A DNA stretch of 64,000 nt, taken from Aurifilum marmelostoma (lineage: Eukaryota > Ascomycota > Sordariomycetes > Diaporthales > Cryphonectriaceae). How positions within the stretch are numbered: the first letter of the stretch is position 1; every line of letters starts with the position of its first letter. This document shows, in pieces, positions 25,492-38,143 of the stretch. Under the pieces are notes generated by a model. It made no database searches. It saw nothing but the letters and a program-made list of their open reading frames with translations, and was not told where the DNA came from. The stretch spans positions 2,407,001 through 2,471,000 of the forward strand of contig JAMXSV010000004.1 of NCBI GenBank assembly GCA_027559495.1, in the 5' to 3' direction. A program made the translations under genes and the position numbers.

Positions 25492-26860
25492 ATGTCGTCG
25501 TCGTCGTCGTCGTCGGACTCGGAGACAGCAGCGCAAGGGCCGTTATATTCAGACCAGTCATCTTGGGATGTCACGCGCCCACTTGTGCACAGCGCCATCG
25601 TCTGCATCATCATCGACACCGTCATCGTCCTCGCAAAGACCTACTCGAGAGTGCAGATCGCAAAACTGCGCTTCTGGTGGGACGACTTCTGGATCATCGC
25701 CGCCTATGTGCTCCTCATGCCGATCTGCGCCATCGGCCTGGCCATGGTGAGCGTCGAGGTCTCGTGGAGCGACGAGGACCGCGTCATCTACGACCTGGCA
25801 GAGAACAAGATCCTGCTCAAGTACATCTACGCCCTGCTCCAGATGCTGTTCGCCTCGTATGCCGCCACCAGATACTCCATACTAGCCCTATACCTCCGCA
25901 TCTTTTCCGACCGCCGCCTCAGGATCGCAATATGGGTCGTCATTGCCGTCGTCTCGCTGCAGTGGCTGGTCTTTGCCATCACGTCACTTTTCCAGTGCCT
26001 CCCGGTACAGTCCTACTGGGACAAACATCTCACCGGCAACTGTGTTGATTTCGACAAGTTCTACCGTTCCGTCACCCCTTTCAAGTAGGTCCTTTTTCTG
26101 GTGTCCAAAAGTCGACGTTGGAAATAATCAAGACTGATCTTTGCTTCCTTTCTTTTCCCCCCCCGTCACAGCATGGCTGTCGATGTCGCTCTGGTCCTGC
26201 TGCCGCTGCCCACGGTGTGGAAGCTCAGGGCAACCAACACACGAAAATGGGCGCTGTCGCTCCTCTTTGGCGTCGGCATCTCTGCCCTCATCATCTCTGC
26301 GTTCCGGCTGCAGGTGTACAACACCCACACGGCAAAATATATCGCGCCTTCGTTAACCAACGTCATGATTATGTGGATCATCATCGAGCCGTCCATCTAC
26401 CTCGTTGCGGCATGTCTGCCTGCCATGCATGTAAGTTGCATCTTTTTTTTTTCTTCTTCTTTCTTGTCCGCCCCTCTTTGAACCTCTTAACAATGCTGTA
26501 CCCAAGCGGTGCGCAACGCTGACAATTCATCACACAAAATCACAGCACATCATCGCAGCCGCAGTTCCACAGAGAATAGCAGACTGGCTGTCGCAGCGCA
26601 TGGGCCAGCTCACCTCCCTCTCCACCGACGTCCTCTCCCGGTCCAAGACGCGCAACATGTCGCTGGGCAGCGACGACGCCGACTACGGCTGGGAGCTCAC
26701 CAACAGCGCCTTTGCGGCCCGGACCGGGGTGCGCGCCTCACCGACCCAGGAGGTCAACAACACGGACTGGGGCGTGCTGAACAGGGCCATCGTCGTCACC
26801 AAGGAGGTCCATGTCGAGTACTCGCAGGAAGAGAGGATCGAAAGGATCATTGGGTTCTAA
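25492..26860 (+). CDS. Rhodopsin-domain (Pth11-like) seven-helix membrane protein
   Basis: Three exons, 25492-26084, 26172-26430 and 26546-26860, encode 388 residues. The start is followed by seven serines coded by a TCG repeat. Seven hydrophobic helices can be traced: HSAIVCIIIDTVIVLA, FWIIAAYVLLMPICAIGLAM, YIYALLQMLFASYAA, IAIWVVIAVVSLQWLVFAIT, NMAVDVALVLLPLPTVW, LSLLFGVGISALIISAF and NVMIMWIIIEPSIYLVAACL. The WWDDFWI, CDFD-like GNCVDF and IEPSIYLVAACLP stretches match the fungal rhodopsin-domain family that includes Pth11-like receptors. There is no N-terminal CFEM domain. The C-terminal ~100 residues are cytosolic and end with VHVEYSQEERIERIIGF. Family members are proposed receptors; ligand and signalling role here are unknown. 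It is convergent with the P450 gene. Confidence 0.85.
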
Positions 26861-27256
26861 TGCTTAACTTTCTTCTTTTTTTTTTATATGAAAACTTAAG
26901 TGGCCAGGTGCTGCGAGAGCTAAAAATTAATTCAAATATGAACTCATCGATGGCCTACTTTTGCAGTATCTAGCCCGCTGCAGTGTTGTCTTCGTGCTTC
27001 CTTCTACGGCTTAGTTGGCCTTGACACATTGTCGACCCGCTTCTGGGTATTGATATGAACTATGTTCGGACTCGGGTAATGGCGAACCTTGAGGGAAGAT
27101 ATATACTCGAGATTGGGCATCTGTGCCGAGACCACGATGCCCGGGGCAGTCAACAGCACAACCATTTGGAAATATACCAGACACAGCAAAGGTATACTTG
27201 TCAGAAGGACACAAATATGTATTCCAGCACTACCGAGAAAGCCAGTTTAGCGCTGC
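26861..27256. other. Convergent 3' region
   Basis: Between the stops of the rhodopsin-like gene (+) and the P450 gene (-). No gene seen. Confidence 0.5.
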
Positions 27257-29277
27257 CTATACGGCAACTCTCCTGAACATCAGCTCCTTGGTGGGATCAG
27301 GGATAAGCTGGATGACGGTACAAGTTAGCCACTGTCACAGCACTAATGAAAGCCACATACCACCATTCACCGAGGCGATGAGAACGACAAATATAAAACT
27401 TACCGACTCGGCAAACACAATATTCTGATACCTCTCCGTCTGCCCGTCCACCATCTTGATATCATAATCCAGCAGCGCCCGGCCCACAATCATCTTGATC
27501 TCGTTGGCGGCGAAGAACCTGCCGGGGCAGGCGTGGCGCCCGTAGCCAAAGTTCAGAGACACGGGCGACACGGTGACCAGCTGGTTGGCGGCCCCCGCGC
27601 TCGCCTTCTGGACGCCCGTGGCCTCTTCGTTCTCGCGCAGGCGGTACCAGCGGAGGGCGTCGAACTTATCCGGGTTCTCGACGACGGCTGGGTCGTGCAT
27701 CGTGTTGTACGCGGGCACCTCGATGATGCAGCCTGCGGGTATGACTTGGCCGTTGGAGAGGGTTATAGTCTTCAGGGCCTTGCGACTGAAGGATGCTGTG
27801 CGTCGAGGTCAGTTCTTGGTCAGTGAAGCAAAAGAATGCTCCCTCGTCTTGGGAGACGGAAAAAAAATGTTTTTGAGAGTGCTTTGGACGAGCGAAAAGA
27901 TTGACTCACCTAGGGAGAGAGGATGCATTCTCATGGACTCACGCAGGAAGCTGTCCAGCTTCTTCATCTTCTGCAGCGCGGCCGCCGTGAAAGTACCATA
28001 CTCGTTGAGGACAGTGCGGATCTCCTCGCGCAGCTCAGGGATGAGGTCCGGCATGGCGGCGATGCTGTAGAAGGCATTCGTCGTGCTCAGCGTGGTCGTG
28101 TGGATGGCAGCAAAGGTCAGGCCCAGCTGGATCTCGGTCAGCTCCTGGTCGTCCTGCTCGCCGTACTTGGACTGGCCGTCGTCCAGGATCCACTGCATGA
28201 TGTCGTCTGGCTTCTGGAAGTCCGGGTCCTCCTTGATCGCCTTCTTCCTGGCCTCGATCATGGGCTTGATGAAGTTGTAGCTGTTCTGCTGGCGCTTGCG
28301 GAGCGACTCAACCTGGGGCAGCTTGAAGGTCGAGGCGCCACGGTCCGAAGGCTTCAGCGCGCCGATGGCATTCACCGCGGCCATAAGGTCGGTAGTGTAG
28401 TTGATGCCCATGTCGATGTAGTCTTCTGTGCGGCAGAGCTCGGGGCCGACAAAGATGCGTCCAGAAACCTTGCTGACGACGCGCAGGAGGCACTTGTTCA
28501 GGGCCACCGAGGTGAAGTCCTTGGTTTGTGGGAATTCCTCCTGGAAGGCGAGGTCAACCTCTTCAGCAATGGCAGGGTTCAGGCGGCCTACTCGTTGTTG
28601 TACTGGTCAGCCAAGATCCAATCTAGTTGTTATGCAAGGCATGTATATATTTGATTATATAACAAGGAGTCTTACTGAGGGCTGGAGTTAGGTCTCTCTT
28701 GACGACGTGTGGAACAATCGCCCGTCTAGAGTTTACGTCGGTGTATTTTGGGTGCATGATCTTCCAAAAGCTGTCAGCTCGTCACGCCGATTGCGAGATA
28801 GGGAGGGCTGGCTCATGGGGACTTCGGGCAAGACATACATCATCGATGGCACCGCTGAAGCTGAGGACATCATCGGGGAGATCCTTCAACTCTCGCAAGA
28901 ACCGAGGGTCGACAACAATCACTTCAGACTCTGTGTGAATACCCGCAAGGAAAGGAGGTTAGCAATTCGAAGCCACGCCGGTGTGTATGATCTTGACTGC
29001 CTTTCTCACCTCTCGACGAAGTGATCCTGAACAAGCCATCTTTAAATTTCTGGTAGCCGTCTGAGTAGATTGCCGTGGAATTCTGCATAAAAGCCATCCT
29101 GCGCTTGTTCTCATCACCAAACTCGCTACCCGCGAAGGGTAATTTGGCCAGAGGGTCTTGCTTGAACAATGGCTGGAGGAGCCACGCGCCGACGAGGCCC
29201 AGAAGTGTCGTCAAGATAAACGGCCATTTCGTCGACATGCCCTCGATCGTGGCCGAGACAAGTTCAGCAAGAGCCAT
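27257..29277 (-). CDS. Cytochrome P450 monooxygenase (CYP68/ent-kaurene-oxidase-like)
   Basis: Six exons on the minus strand, 29277-29010, 28921-28839, 28760-28676, 28587-27910, 27795-27404 and 27307-27257, give 518 residues in a continuous frame. An N-terminal membrane anchor lies at ~18-37 (PFILTTLLGLVGAWLLQPLF). The I-helix segment is FAAIHTTT, the K-helix ExxR is E362-S-M-R365, and the heme-binding loop is FGYGRHACPGR with the axial Cys near residue 461. The ending LIPDPTKELMFRR is typical of fungal P450s. The overall look (AAIHTTTLSTTN, MHDPAVVENPDKFDALRWY) resembles the CYP68/ent-kaurene-oxidase-like group, often in terpenoid or other secondary metabolism, at the ER membrane. No synthase gene is adjacent, so the substrate is unknown. 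The short second and third exons are the least certain part. Confidence 0.88.
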
Positions 29278-31443
29278 GTTGAAGTGTATATATGGCCGGG
29301 TCGTCTGATAGGAAACGGATGAGTGCTGCTTTGAGAATCGAGTTCGCCCAGTGCATACGACAGCACCTCTGGTGAATGCAGGGCAGATGGCACAAAACCT
29401 GCGGAACACTAGAGATATAGTCCTGAGGTAACAAAATAAACACCTAATAGTGGCAGTCGACTTGGCCTCATCCCTACGTAATGAGAAGCATCGGACGCCG
29501 CATTACACCGCAACTCCGCACTCGTTCTGATATGTATAGAATGGGGCGAATACCACCAATGTGATTGGCAAAGGGGTATGTATATATGACTTGGTACACC
29601 TGTATATTCACACGCAAACCTCTCCCAATCACTACCGAGGCAGGGGTGCACGAGGATGCAGGGAGGCCGGCGGCATTCAACTGTGCTCTCAAAGGGATAA
29701 GATCTACCGACTGGTTGACTTCATAGTGCTGGATCGTGGCAGGAACAATCATACCCACCAGGGGATTAGCAGCAGCGTATTCGTAATCGTATCAAGTCGT
29801 ATGCACGCGCCCTAGCATAGCGGACATCAATGGATCTGCATCTCGATTGCTTTTCAGGACAACGACCCGCCATATCTACTGGCTAAATTGGCCGCCGCGG
29901 GTTGTCGAGCGACTACTGCATAGGCGAAACGGCGAGATCGAAGAGTGGATGCCCACTTAGGCAGGTATGCCGGCTGCCGTGCTTCGTTTGAGCTCCGAAT
30001 GTTACTCTCGACCAATAAGTGGTTGGGAATTACCGACGAATGCGACGATGCTTGCAGTGTCGGCCCACACAAGCTGTTGAAGGGACTGCTTGAGGAGGAG
30101 GAGGAGGTGCATGTCGATGTAGAGTATGGCAACATGGAGTCCTTCCCAAAACTCGTCCCGAGCTGCTTGCCCCGCGATTTGTTGTTTGTTTTGTATTCTC
30201 GCATTAGACCGTCCCGTATCCGAGTAGCCGATTCATGTAGCATCGTGAGTGTAACAGCGGTCGTCATGGGCGGGGGCGGAGGGGAACCACCCCCAACATT
30301 TTGAGCTTATGCGGCGGCCCGAGGAATGGCGTTCGATGAGTCTAGGTTGAGGTGACCAGCGCACCGTCACCACCTGCCGGAACGATCCATTGGGTCATTG
30401 CAAGTCTTGGCCAGTGATAAAGGTCCGGCTCTGGTATCGGCATCGGAAGGTCGACCTGCCTCGGAACAGGTGGTCAGGGGTCAAGCTGTAAGGGGGGTGG
30501 ATGTGTACTGTTGTCGATGCTCAAGGCCAGGTCGGAGGGCGGGGACAGCCCGGCAAGCCCATACATCAAGTACGGATTTCGGACATATAGATACGCAGCT
30601 CCTGTCGCCTGGCCACGCTCTACCTTCATTAGTGGATGACCTCGAGGCTCGAGGTTCATCTGTGGCATCTGCATCGTGCTCACTCCATTTCTCTCCATAT
30701 TTCTCACCCAGATGCCAATGCAGAGGCAGAGACCAAGACTTTTTATGGGCAGATTCGACTGACAGTCGCTCAAGCACCCAGAGTAGTAAGTAACGATCAG
30801 TTGAACATGTTCTGATACCGGTGGATTTGCTTCCAGATGGACATGAGGTCGCCAAAAGTCTCCATAAACAGACTGCAATTTTAGGCATATCTGATAACCG
30901 AAGCTTGCCGCAAGCTTCCATCTATTAAGGTTTCAACTGCCGAGTATGCATGGCTTGGAAGAGTCGAGTGCGATCGGGGTGGCGGGAATGAGAGATGAAA
31001 ATCATGATCCACGCAAGACCAAGTATCGAGAACGCCTTGTAATCTACTCATGAAGGAGTATTGTATGATCTGGCATGATTTGTTGTGACTTGACGTTTGG
31101 GCTTCGTGGAGGCTTGCTGGGAGGGGCGTGATGTCGATTCTTCATACTACTCAGTCGCCTACCCACGGGCGTGCCACGCTATCTATAGGTGCTGTAGTGC
31201 TAGCGCCCCTGCAAATTAGGTAAGCGTCTTACCTACCTGTCTGCCTGCCGCCGGCACAGTTGCACCTGCAGCAGGCAGAGCTTCCATTGCGACAGCTTCC
31301 CGACAATCAATCCATCATCAACGCCAAAATCCCACAGCAGCCATCTTCTCAGCCCGCCCATACCTCAACCCGTAACCTTTACCCAGCCAACTTCTCACCA
31401 CGAACACCTTCCACCGACCATAATTCTACACTCACCTCACAAC
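29278..31443. other. ~2.2 kb intergenic, no supported gene
   Basis: Upstream of both the P450 (-) and rpn5 (+). Overlapping frames of 80-145 codons on both strands show no domains. A short GAG repeat occurs near 30092-30106. Probably contains both promoters. Confidence 0.4.
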
Positions 31444-33081
31444 ATGGCCAACGCTTCGTTGAGACCAGACAAGGACTTCACCAAGGAGGTCGACCAGCAG
31501 ATCCCCCAGGCTGAACTGCTTGCCAAGGTGCGTTGTAGTGCGGAGGACTAGGTCCGATACAATTTCCTGTCTATCGGAGCGCTGCTAACCATGAATACGT
31601 ACGCTTCAGACCAACTTGCAAGGTGCCATCGAACAGCTTGGCCTCCTAGAGAAGCAGACACGTCAGGTAGGTTCAATGACCACGAGCGACCGCTAAGTCT
31701 TCCTTCTCACGTGCTTGGCTTGTTTCTAACCATATGATACTCGTTCTACAATAGGCCTCCGATCTTGCGTCCACGTCCCGCCTCCTCATTGCCATCGTCA
31801 CACTCTGCAAGGTTGCAGGCGACTGGGATCTTCTCACCGACCAGGTCACCATCCTCTCCAAGAAACATGGCCAGCTCAAGCAGGCAACCCAGAAGATGGT
31901 GCAGTCCGTCATCGACTTCCTGGGCGACATCTCCAGCATCGACAGGAAAGTTCAGGTCATAGAGACCCTGCGCACAGTCACCGAGGGAAAGATCTTTGTC
32001 GAGGTCGAGCGAGCCCGGGTCACCAAGATCCTGTCCGACCTGAAGCGGGACCACTACGGCGATGTCAAGGCCGCCCGCGACATCCTGTGCGAGCTGCAGG
32101 TGGAGACATTTGGGTCCATGGACCGCAAGGAGAAGACAGAGTTCATCCTCGATCAGGTTGCCCTCTGCATACAAACACAGGACTGGACCCAGGCAGGCAT
32201 CCTCAGCAGAAAGATCAGCACCAAGTACCTGCAGAGTGCCGGCGACGCCACACCCCTGAAACTGCGGTACTACGAGCAACAGGTCCTCCTGGCCAAGAGC
32301 GAGGAGAGGTACCTGGACGCGTGCAAGCACTACCGAGAGGTCCTCGACATCCCCTCTGTACAGGAAGACGAGACCCTCTTCAAAGCCGTAAGTCACCCGA
32401 CCGGACCCTTCCACCACCACCACCACCCACACTACCTCGACCTGTATCTTCTAACACTGACCCTCTGCGGCGCAGACCTTGGCACGCATCATCTACTTTG
32501 TAGTCCTGGCGCCCCACGACAACGAGCAGCATGACCTGATGCACCGCATCAAGGCGGACGCGCGCAACTCCAAGGTGCCCCTGGAGGCCAGGCTACTGGA
32601 GGAGTTCACGGTGCAGGAGCTGATGCGATGGCCCAACGTCGAGCAGATCTACGGGCCACACCTCTGCCAGACTGACATTTTTGACGCCCAGCCCGGAGCC
32701 TCTGCGGACCCCAAGGCCAACCAGCGCTGGCAGGACCTGCGCAAGCGGGTCATCGAGCACAATGTGCGCGTGATCGCCAAGTATTACACCCGCATCCGGA
32801 TGGACCGCCTCACACAACACCTGGACCTCAGCGAGGACGAAACGGAGAAGTACATCAGCGAGCTCGTCACGTCCAAGATGGTGTATGCGCGCATCGACCG
32901 CCCGGCCCGCGTCGTGACCTTTGCCAAGCCGAGGAGCGTCGACGACGTCCTAAACGAGTGGAGCTACAACATGAAGGACCTGCTCAACCACCTGGGCAAG
33001 ATCGAGCACCTCATCACCAAGGACGAGATGATGGCCAGCATACAGCCCTCAGGAAAGAAGGCTGTTCAGAACAAGGCTTGA
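31444..33081 (+). CDS. 26S proteasome regulatory subunit Rpn5
   Basis: Four exons, 31444-31527, 31610-31666, 31755-32387 and 32476-33081, all phase 0, encode 459 residues, close to the usual Rpn5/PSMD12 length. The N-terminal two thirds are TPR-like helical repeats (for example QLGLLEKQTRQASDLASTSR, YLDACKHYREVLDIP). The C-terminal PCI domain spans ~300-430, with EEFTVQELMRWPNVEQIYG, then HNVRVIAKYYTRIRMDRLTQ and LVTSKMVYARIDRPARVVTF. Rpn5 is a scaffold subunit of the proteasome lid and in yeast also associates with the COP9 signalosome. The first two exons encode only 47 residues. The leader at 31300-31440 is pyrimidine/adenine-rich. No oddities. Confidence 0.95.
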
Positions 33082-33798
33082 GAGGATCTCTCTGACGATG
33101 GGCTTTGGGGCTTTGTGGGGTGGGTTATGAATTGGACCAGATGTTTGGCGTTCGGGTAGACCTGGGAGCATTTTCTATACAGTCTCAGGGACGAAACTGG
33201 GCAATTACGAGCAAAATGGCATTATAGTAATGACATGCGGGTTGACCTTGGCAAAGTGAATGGTTTTCCAAGAAGTATATCCGTCTCATGGAAAACTGTT
33301 CCTTCTATGAAGTCTGCCTCGTTGGCTAGTTGGCTTGTGGTAGGACTCTTCGCAGATATGAACGCTGGATCCTAGAGCAGACAAGGTCCTGCAAGTGCAG
33401 GCCCAGCTAGAGAGTCAACACAGTTAGAAAGCATACCAAAATGTGCTTGTCCAGGGGAAATCCAAGTCGGAAGACCGTAGTCGTAGCTCCTCCGGTGCGG
33501 GCCGCTTACGGAGCACGAATCACGCGGATGTCATCGGCCGGTGGATCCTGGGACGTGGAACCGAACCTTTCCCTCCCGTTGAAAAACCCCCGTCTTTCTC
33601 TTTGGGCGGCGTGTTGACTGCTCACCCAACCTTTCCTTCATCTGGGACCTCAACTCGCTCACTGACTCATCACCTCCACCTGGCTCATACAGCACGCCAT
33701 CTTTCATGTACAGAGTCTCAAGACCTAGGCGGTCTTATCTCAACCCTAGACAGAATCTCTCGCTCTTGTGTTATTTCTCGTGCAGGTGCTACACAGTC
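33082..33798. other. Intergenic between rpn5 and FSH hydrolase
   Basis: Tandem same-strand spacing of ~0.7 kb; a CT-rich stretch near 33560-33700 fits the promoter/leader of the hydrolase gene. No gene seen. Confidence 0.45.
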
Positions 33799-34745
33799 AT
33801 GGCTGACGCGGGTGCTCCGGTCAAGAAGTCCAAGGACGACGGCATGAGGGAGGTCAGAATCCTGATGCTCCACGGTAAGATGAATTTTACTTCCCTCCTG
33901 CCCTTATCTCTTCCTTGCTCCCCCCCCCCCCCCCCGGCTGTTCTTTTGCCTATTGGATGGGACCATCAACGACTTCATTCCGTCCTTGAGCCCAATTTAA
34001 CACTACTCAATCACCAGGATACACCCAATCCGGCCCCCTCTTCCACGCCAAAACCCGCGCCCTGGAGAAACTCCTCATAAAATCCCTCGCCCCGCTCAAG
34101 ATCAAGCCCACCCTGCTCTACCCCACGGCTCCCAACCGCCTCTCGCCCAGGGACATCCCAGGCTACACGGCCCCCGAGGGCGGAGCACCCGAGGACGCCG
34201 AGACGGACGCGTGGGCCTGGTTCCGCAAGGACGAGGCGACGGGGTCGTACCGTCTGCTGCGCGAGGGCATGGACAGCGTGGCGCGCGCGATCCGCGAGGA
34301 GGGCGGCGGGCGCGTGGACGGTGTGGTGGGCTTCTCGCAGGGCGGCGCGGTGGCGGGCATGCTGGCGTCTGCGCTGGAGAGGCAGCGTGAGGAGGCGGCG
34401 GCGGCGTCGGCGGCAGCAGCAGAGGCGGAGTGGCTGGCGCCGCTTCGGGAGGCCAACGGCGGGCGGCCTCTCAAGTTCGCGGTCGTGTACAGCGGGTTCT
34501 TTGCGCCGCCCGAGGACCTGGCGTGGCTGTATGAGCCCCGGATCAGGACGCCCACGCTGCACTTCATCGGCAGCCTGGACACGGTGGTCGAGGAAGGGCG
34601 GAGCCGGGGCCTGGTGACGCGGTGTGAGGATCCTGTGGTTGTGGTGCACCCTGGGGGTCACTATGTGCCGGTGAGCAAGGAGTGGGTGACGCCGCTGGTT
34701 GGGTTTGTGAGGAGGTGGTGTGAGGATGATGCGGATGAGAGCTGA
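33799..34745 (+). CDS. FSH-family serine hydrolase
   Basis: Two exons, 33799-33874 and 34018-34745, encode 267 residues; the 143-nt intron contains a C homopolymer (33920-33935). The fold is alpha/beta hydrolase of the FSH1 (family of serine hydrolases) type. The opening strand and oxyanion region is ILMLHGYTQSG, split by the intron; the nucleophile elbow is GFSQGGAVAG (GxSxG, catalytic Ser ~183); the acid is in FIGSLDTVVEE and the histidine in PGGHYVPVSKEW. FSH proteins resemble EF0375/OvcA-like hydrolases and short-chain esterases; physiological substrates are mostly unknown. An Ala/Arg/Glu-rich insertion (ERQREEAAAASAAAAEAEW) after the nucleophile helix lengthens this copy. Some relatives sit in polyketide clusters, but none is evident here. 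Confidence 0.9.
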
Positions 34746-35187
34746 GCGGTGCATGATGGAGAAATGTTGCATGGAGGGTTGAGAGAAGAGAGAGACACAG
34801 GGCCGTATAGACTTTGATGCATAAATGGCTTTTCTAGAGAGATATTTATACAGAAAGATTTGCCCTTATGTGCCCGGAATTCTGCACGATAGCTACAAAA
34901 TCACCCCGCAGTCTGGTGCTGGAGCCTCTCAAGCATCAACACAGTATCACGGCGGAATCGTGTGAAATCGTCCATCCTCCTCCCAACGCCCGCGGCATGC
35001 AAACCCGAATTGACATGGCTTGACAAAGCAAATGTGGAGCCGCCGTATAGAAAATGACAAGAGAAAAACGCCAACCCATGCTTCCAGATACTGCCATATC
35101 TCTCCGCATGTTCAATGTCTCTTCCCCAAAAGATAATATACTTGGATATACAGATAAATATGTATAGGTATAGGTATTCACAATGGC
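34746..35187. other. Convergent 3' region
   Basis: Between the FSH hydrolase stop (+) and the transporter stop (-). No gene seen. Confidence 0.5.
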
Positions 35188-36790
35188 TTAATGGGCCACC
35201 GTAAAGAAAGTGTTCAGTATGAGACACACCACCATGACACATATGCCATAGATGGCCAGACATAATGCCATTTGCCTCAAGAGGCCGTGCTCGATATGTT
35301 CCAGATCCCACCTCCACTTCCTCCGCAGCCGCGTCCAGCTGTTCTGAAGGAGGCTCCTGGTGGACCGGGTGCTCCTGGCGTCCTCGAGAAGACCAGAACC
35401 AGTAGGCTCGAGGCCTGCATCGGGCTCGTCATCGCTGTCGCTGTTTGCGGCGTCTACGTCGTCGTCCTCCTTGGCCAGGCGCTGATGGTGGATGCTGTCA
35501 GGGTCACTGATCTTGTAGTAGAACAGGCCCGGGAGGATAAAGCTGATGGAGGTGGAGCCCGTGGCGCCGACATAGGCAAGCACGCGGTCGAGTTGGGACA
35601 CGGTCAGCGCGGTGATGTACGAGAGCACGATGATAAAAGTGGTGAGCAGGGCGAAGCGGAGCTCCGAGATGCTTGCCACGGGGGCGCCGTGGCTGTCGGT
35701 CTGCGCCGCGGCCGTTGGGAGGATGTTGTGGCCGTTGGACGAGTGCTCCCGGTTGTTGTTGCGGTTTGGTCGCCACTTGAGGACTGCGTCGAGGGACGCC
35801 CGGCAGGGGTGGACCTGCAGTGGCACGCTGAACATGACCAGGATGACGATGGCAGCCTTGCCGATGGTCGAGGCAATGGAGGGCGGGTACATGCTGACAA
35901 TGTTACCCAGGACGTCGTTGCCGAACGTGAAATAGCCAGTGATGGCCACCAAAACGTAGATACTGGCAGCGGAGCCGATGCTGGCGGAGATGACACCAAC
36001 GATGCTGCCTGGTGAGTTGTCCTTGATCTCGTTGAGGACAGAGAACATCTAAGTCTTATATTAGCCACGGGTCAAAGAGGAGATCATCGCAGCCGCATTC
36101 TGCAGCAAGGTCAGAGCATACATTTTGATGGCAGGTATATGCAAACACCACCACCGGCAGACTGCTCAGGAAAGAAATCGGACCGTTCCAGTGAATGATG
36201 TTGACATCGCCCCGGTTCTCGATCGAGTCTGACGCGAAGTGGTATACGACCAGTATGATCAGATATCCGATAGAGATCAGGGCAATAACGCTCGTATACT
36301 TGAGCGAGTCCAGCCTTCTCAGAAAGCTCAAGGGTATGATGACCAGCATGAAGGCCGTGATCCAAAAATGCCGGTCTATCAAGAAGGGATATGCATCCGC
36401 ATTCGTGTTGAACCCCCTCATGACGCCCGGCATCAAGTCCCCAATGATAATCAGGTACGAGACCCCGACCCCAAAGCACTTGACAGCGATAGCGGCATCG
36501 AATATGACGGCGGCGTTCGGGTACGTGAGCTGCGACAGCGCAAAGAAGGAGGAGCTCCCCCTGTCGAGGTAGCGGGCGCATCTCGACTGCAGGTAGAGGC
36601 CGAAGGCGGACGTGAAGCCCGACCAGACTATTATGATTGTGCCCAGCAGCATTCCCATCTGTGACATGGCGTGTGGCATGGCGAGCGTCCCAGCGCCAAC
36701 GATCGTGTTTAGGAGGTTGATATTGCTCGAGAGCATGGAGGCCTGGCCGCCCCCTTCCTTGGGGCTGCGCCCTCGTCTCGGTCTGTCCAT
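35188..36790 (-). CDS. AVT-type (AAAP family) amino acid transporter, probably vacuolar
   Basis: Two exons on the minus strand, 36790-36122 and 36048-35188, give 509 residues; the 73-nt intron has a GTATGC donor and TTAG acceptor. After a short basic N-terminus (MDRPRRGRSPKEGG) the first helix carries SSNINLLNTIVGAGTLAMPH, the hallmark of the amino acid/auxin permease family. About eleven hydrophobic helices follow; FGVGVSYLIIIGDLMPGVM and FSVPLQVHPCRASL are typical of Avt5/6/7. A hydrophilic loop (RPNRNNNREHSSNGHN) and a long acidic cytosolic loop (KEDDDVDAANSDSDDEPD) precede the last helix pair. Yeast relatives move amino acids across the vacuolar membrane in symport or antiport with protons. 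Direction and substrate here are inferred only from the family. Confidence 0.9.
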
Positions 36791-38143
36791 TACACACAAG
36801 AGAAAGTCAGCATCAGGTCTCCCCTCCGTGCGTCAGGAGCACGCAACAGCCATGGTCCATCGACTTTGCTGCGATCACGCAGAGCCCATGGAGGCGAGGG
36901 TATCTTCCGGTGTGAGAGAAGGCACTTCTCTGAACCATTGTCGCAACCCGCCCTTTTCAGCCAAACGCAAAGAGGAACAACATCTAGCATACCGCGCCAT
37001 ATCTCCGGTTCCAGAGCCGGATGCAGTCCCCTCAGAGAAAGTCGAATAGTTCGTCATAGCACTCGCACCGCAGCGAAGTCGACAGAATACATCCGGCGCA
37101 GAGTGAGATATCCAGGCAGGAGGATCCCGCAACGGCCTGTGTGTGGGTTTCTCGCTGGTGCTGTCGCGTGCTCCGTAGAGTCTGAGAGTAGTTGCTTCGA
37201 ACGGCTGCGACGAGGATGTGGCAGTGATGCAGGACGGTCGATCGTCGACACGGAGAACGAAGCACGAAGAGAAGGACGTCGTCGATTGTGGAATAGAGAT
37301 GCAATCGAGTACGTGAGTTGGGGCATAGACCGGCCTTTTGCCCGGCGCTGGTCGATCGGCAACGCTAGACAGCGAGCTTTGGGCTGTCCCTCTTCCCACA
37401 CCTTGCCCAGTTGGATGGGCCTGGTCGGGTGACGGCCTGGCCGGGACCCAGAATAATTTGTTGACGTGATATCAAAGCAATGCAAAGTCAGCAGTCCAGA
37501 TAAAAGAAGGAGGGTGATTCATAATAAGCAGGAAGAAAAGCACCAACGAGAAAGAAAGGAACTAGAACACGCTGGTGTGGTCAGCATGCTTGAGACAAAG
37601 CTGCTGCTGACCTGTATATGGTAGAGGAAATCATGCTTGGCGACAAGAAGAGCCAAGTCCTGTGTCCACTCTTTTGGACAATTTGATGGTCAGAATGTAC
37701 CCCCAAAATCCCAAAAAGTACCAAGTAGAAAGCCCAAGAGTCCCGTCTCCCCCACAGAAAACACACACACACACCAATACCCATACGCACTTACTCAGTG
37801 ACACGGCACAGTGGTGGGCAAGGGCCCCAGGCTAGCACAGCTCGGCCCAGGAACCCCCGATCTGACGTAAGGAGAGGCCCTGAACACCCCTAGGCTGGCA
37901 GTGTGTTGTCACTGAATTCCAGGGCTCCACCAGACCAATCCACTGCAGACGCGTTAATGAAGAACACCTCACCACCACGCGACACATACCCGCAATTCGT
38001 CGCCATTGGGCACAGCAACTTGGAGTGAAGACCTACTTGTGTCACCTGTGGACAGTAAAGAGCATAGACGTGGTCAGAAGCACAAGACTGTGGCTGAGAA
38101 GCTCAAAGCAAGTCTCGCCCCAAGGCCAGAATCCACCTTGAAG
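36791..38143. promoter_or_regulatory. Divergent intergenic region
   Basis: Upstream of the transporter (-) and the dynactin gene (+). Overlapping open frames at 36866-37432 (+) and 36875-37399 (-) lie opposite each other and lack domains; I treat them as chance. A CA repeat lies near 37761-37773. Confidence 0.4.
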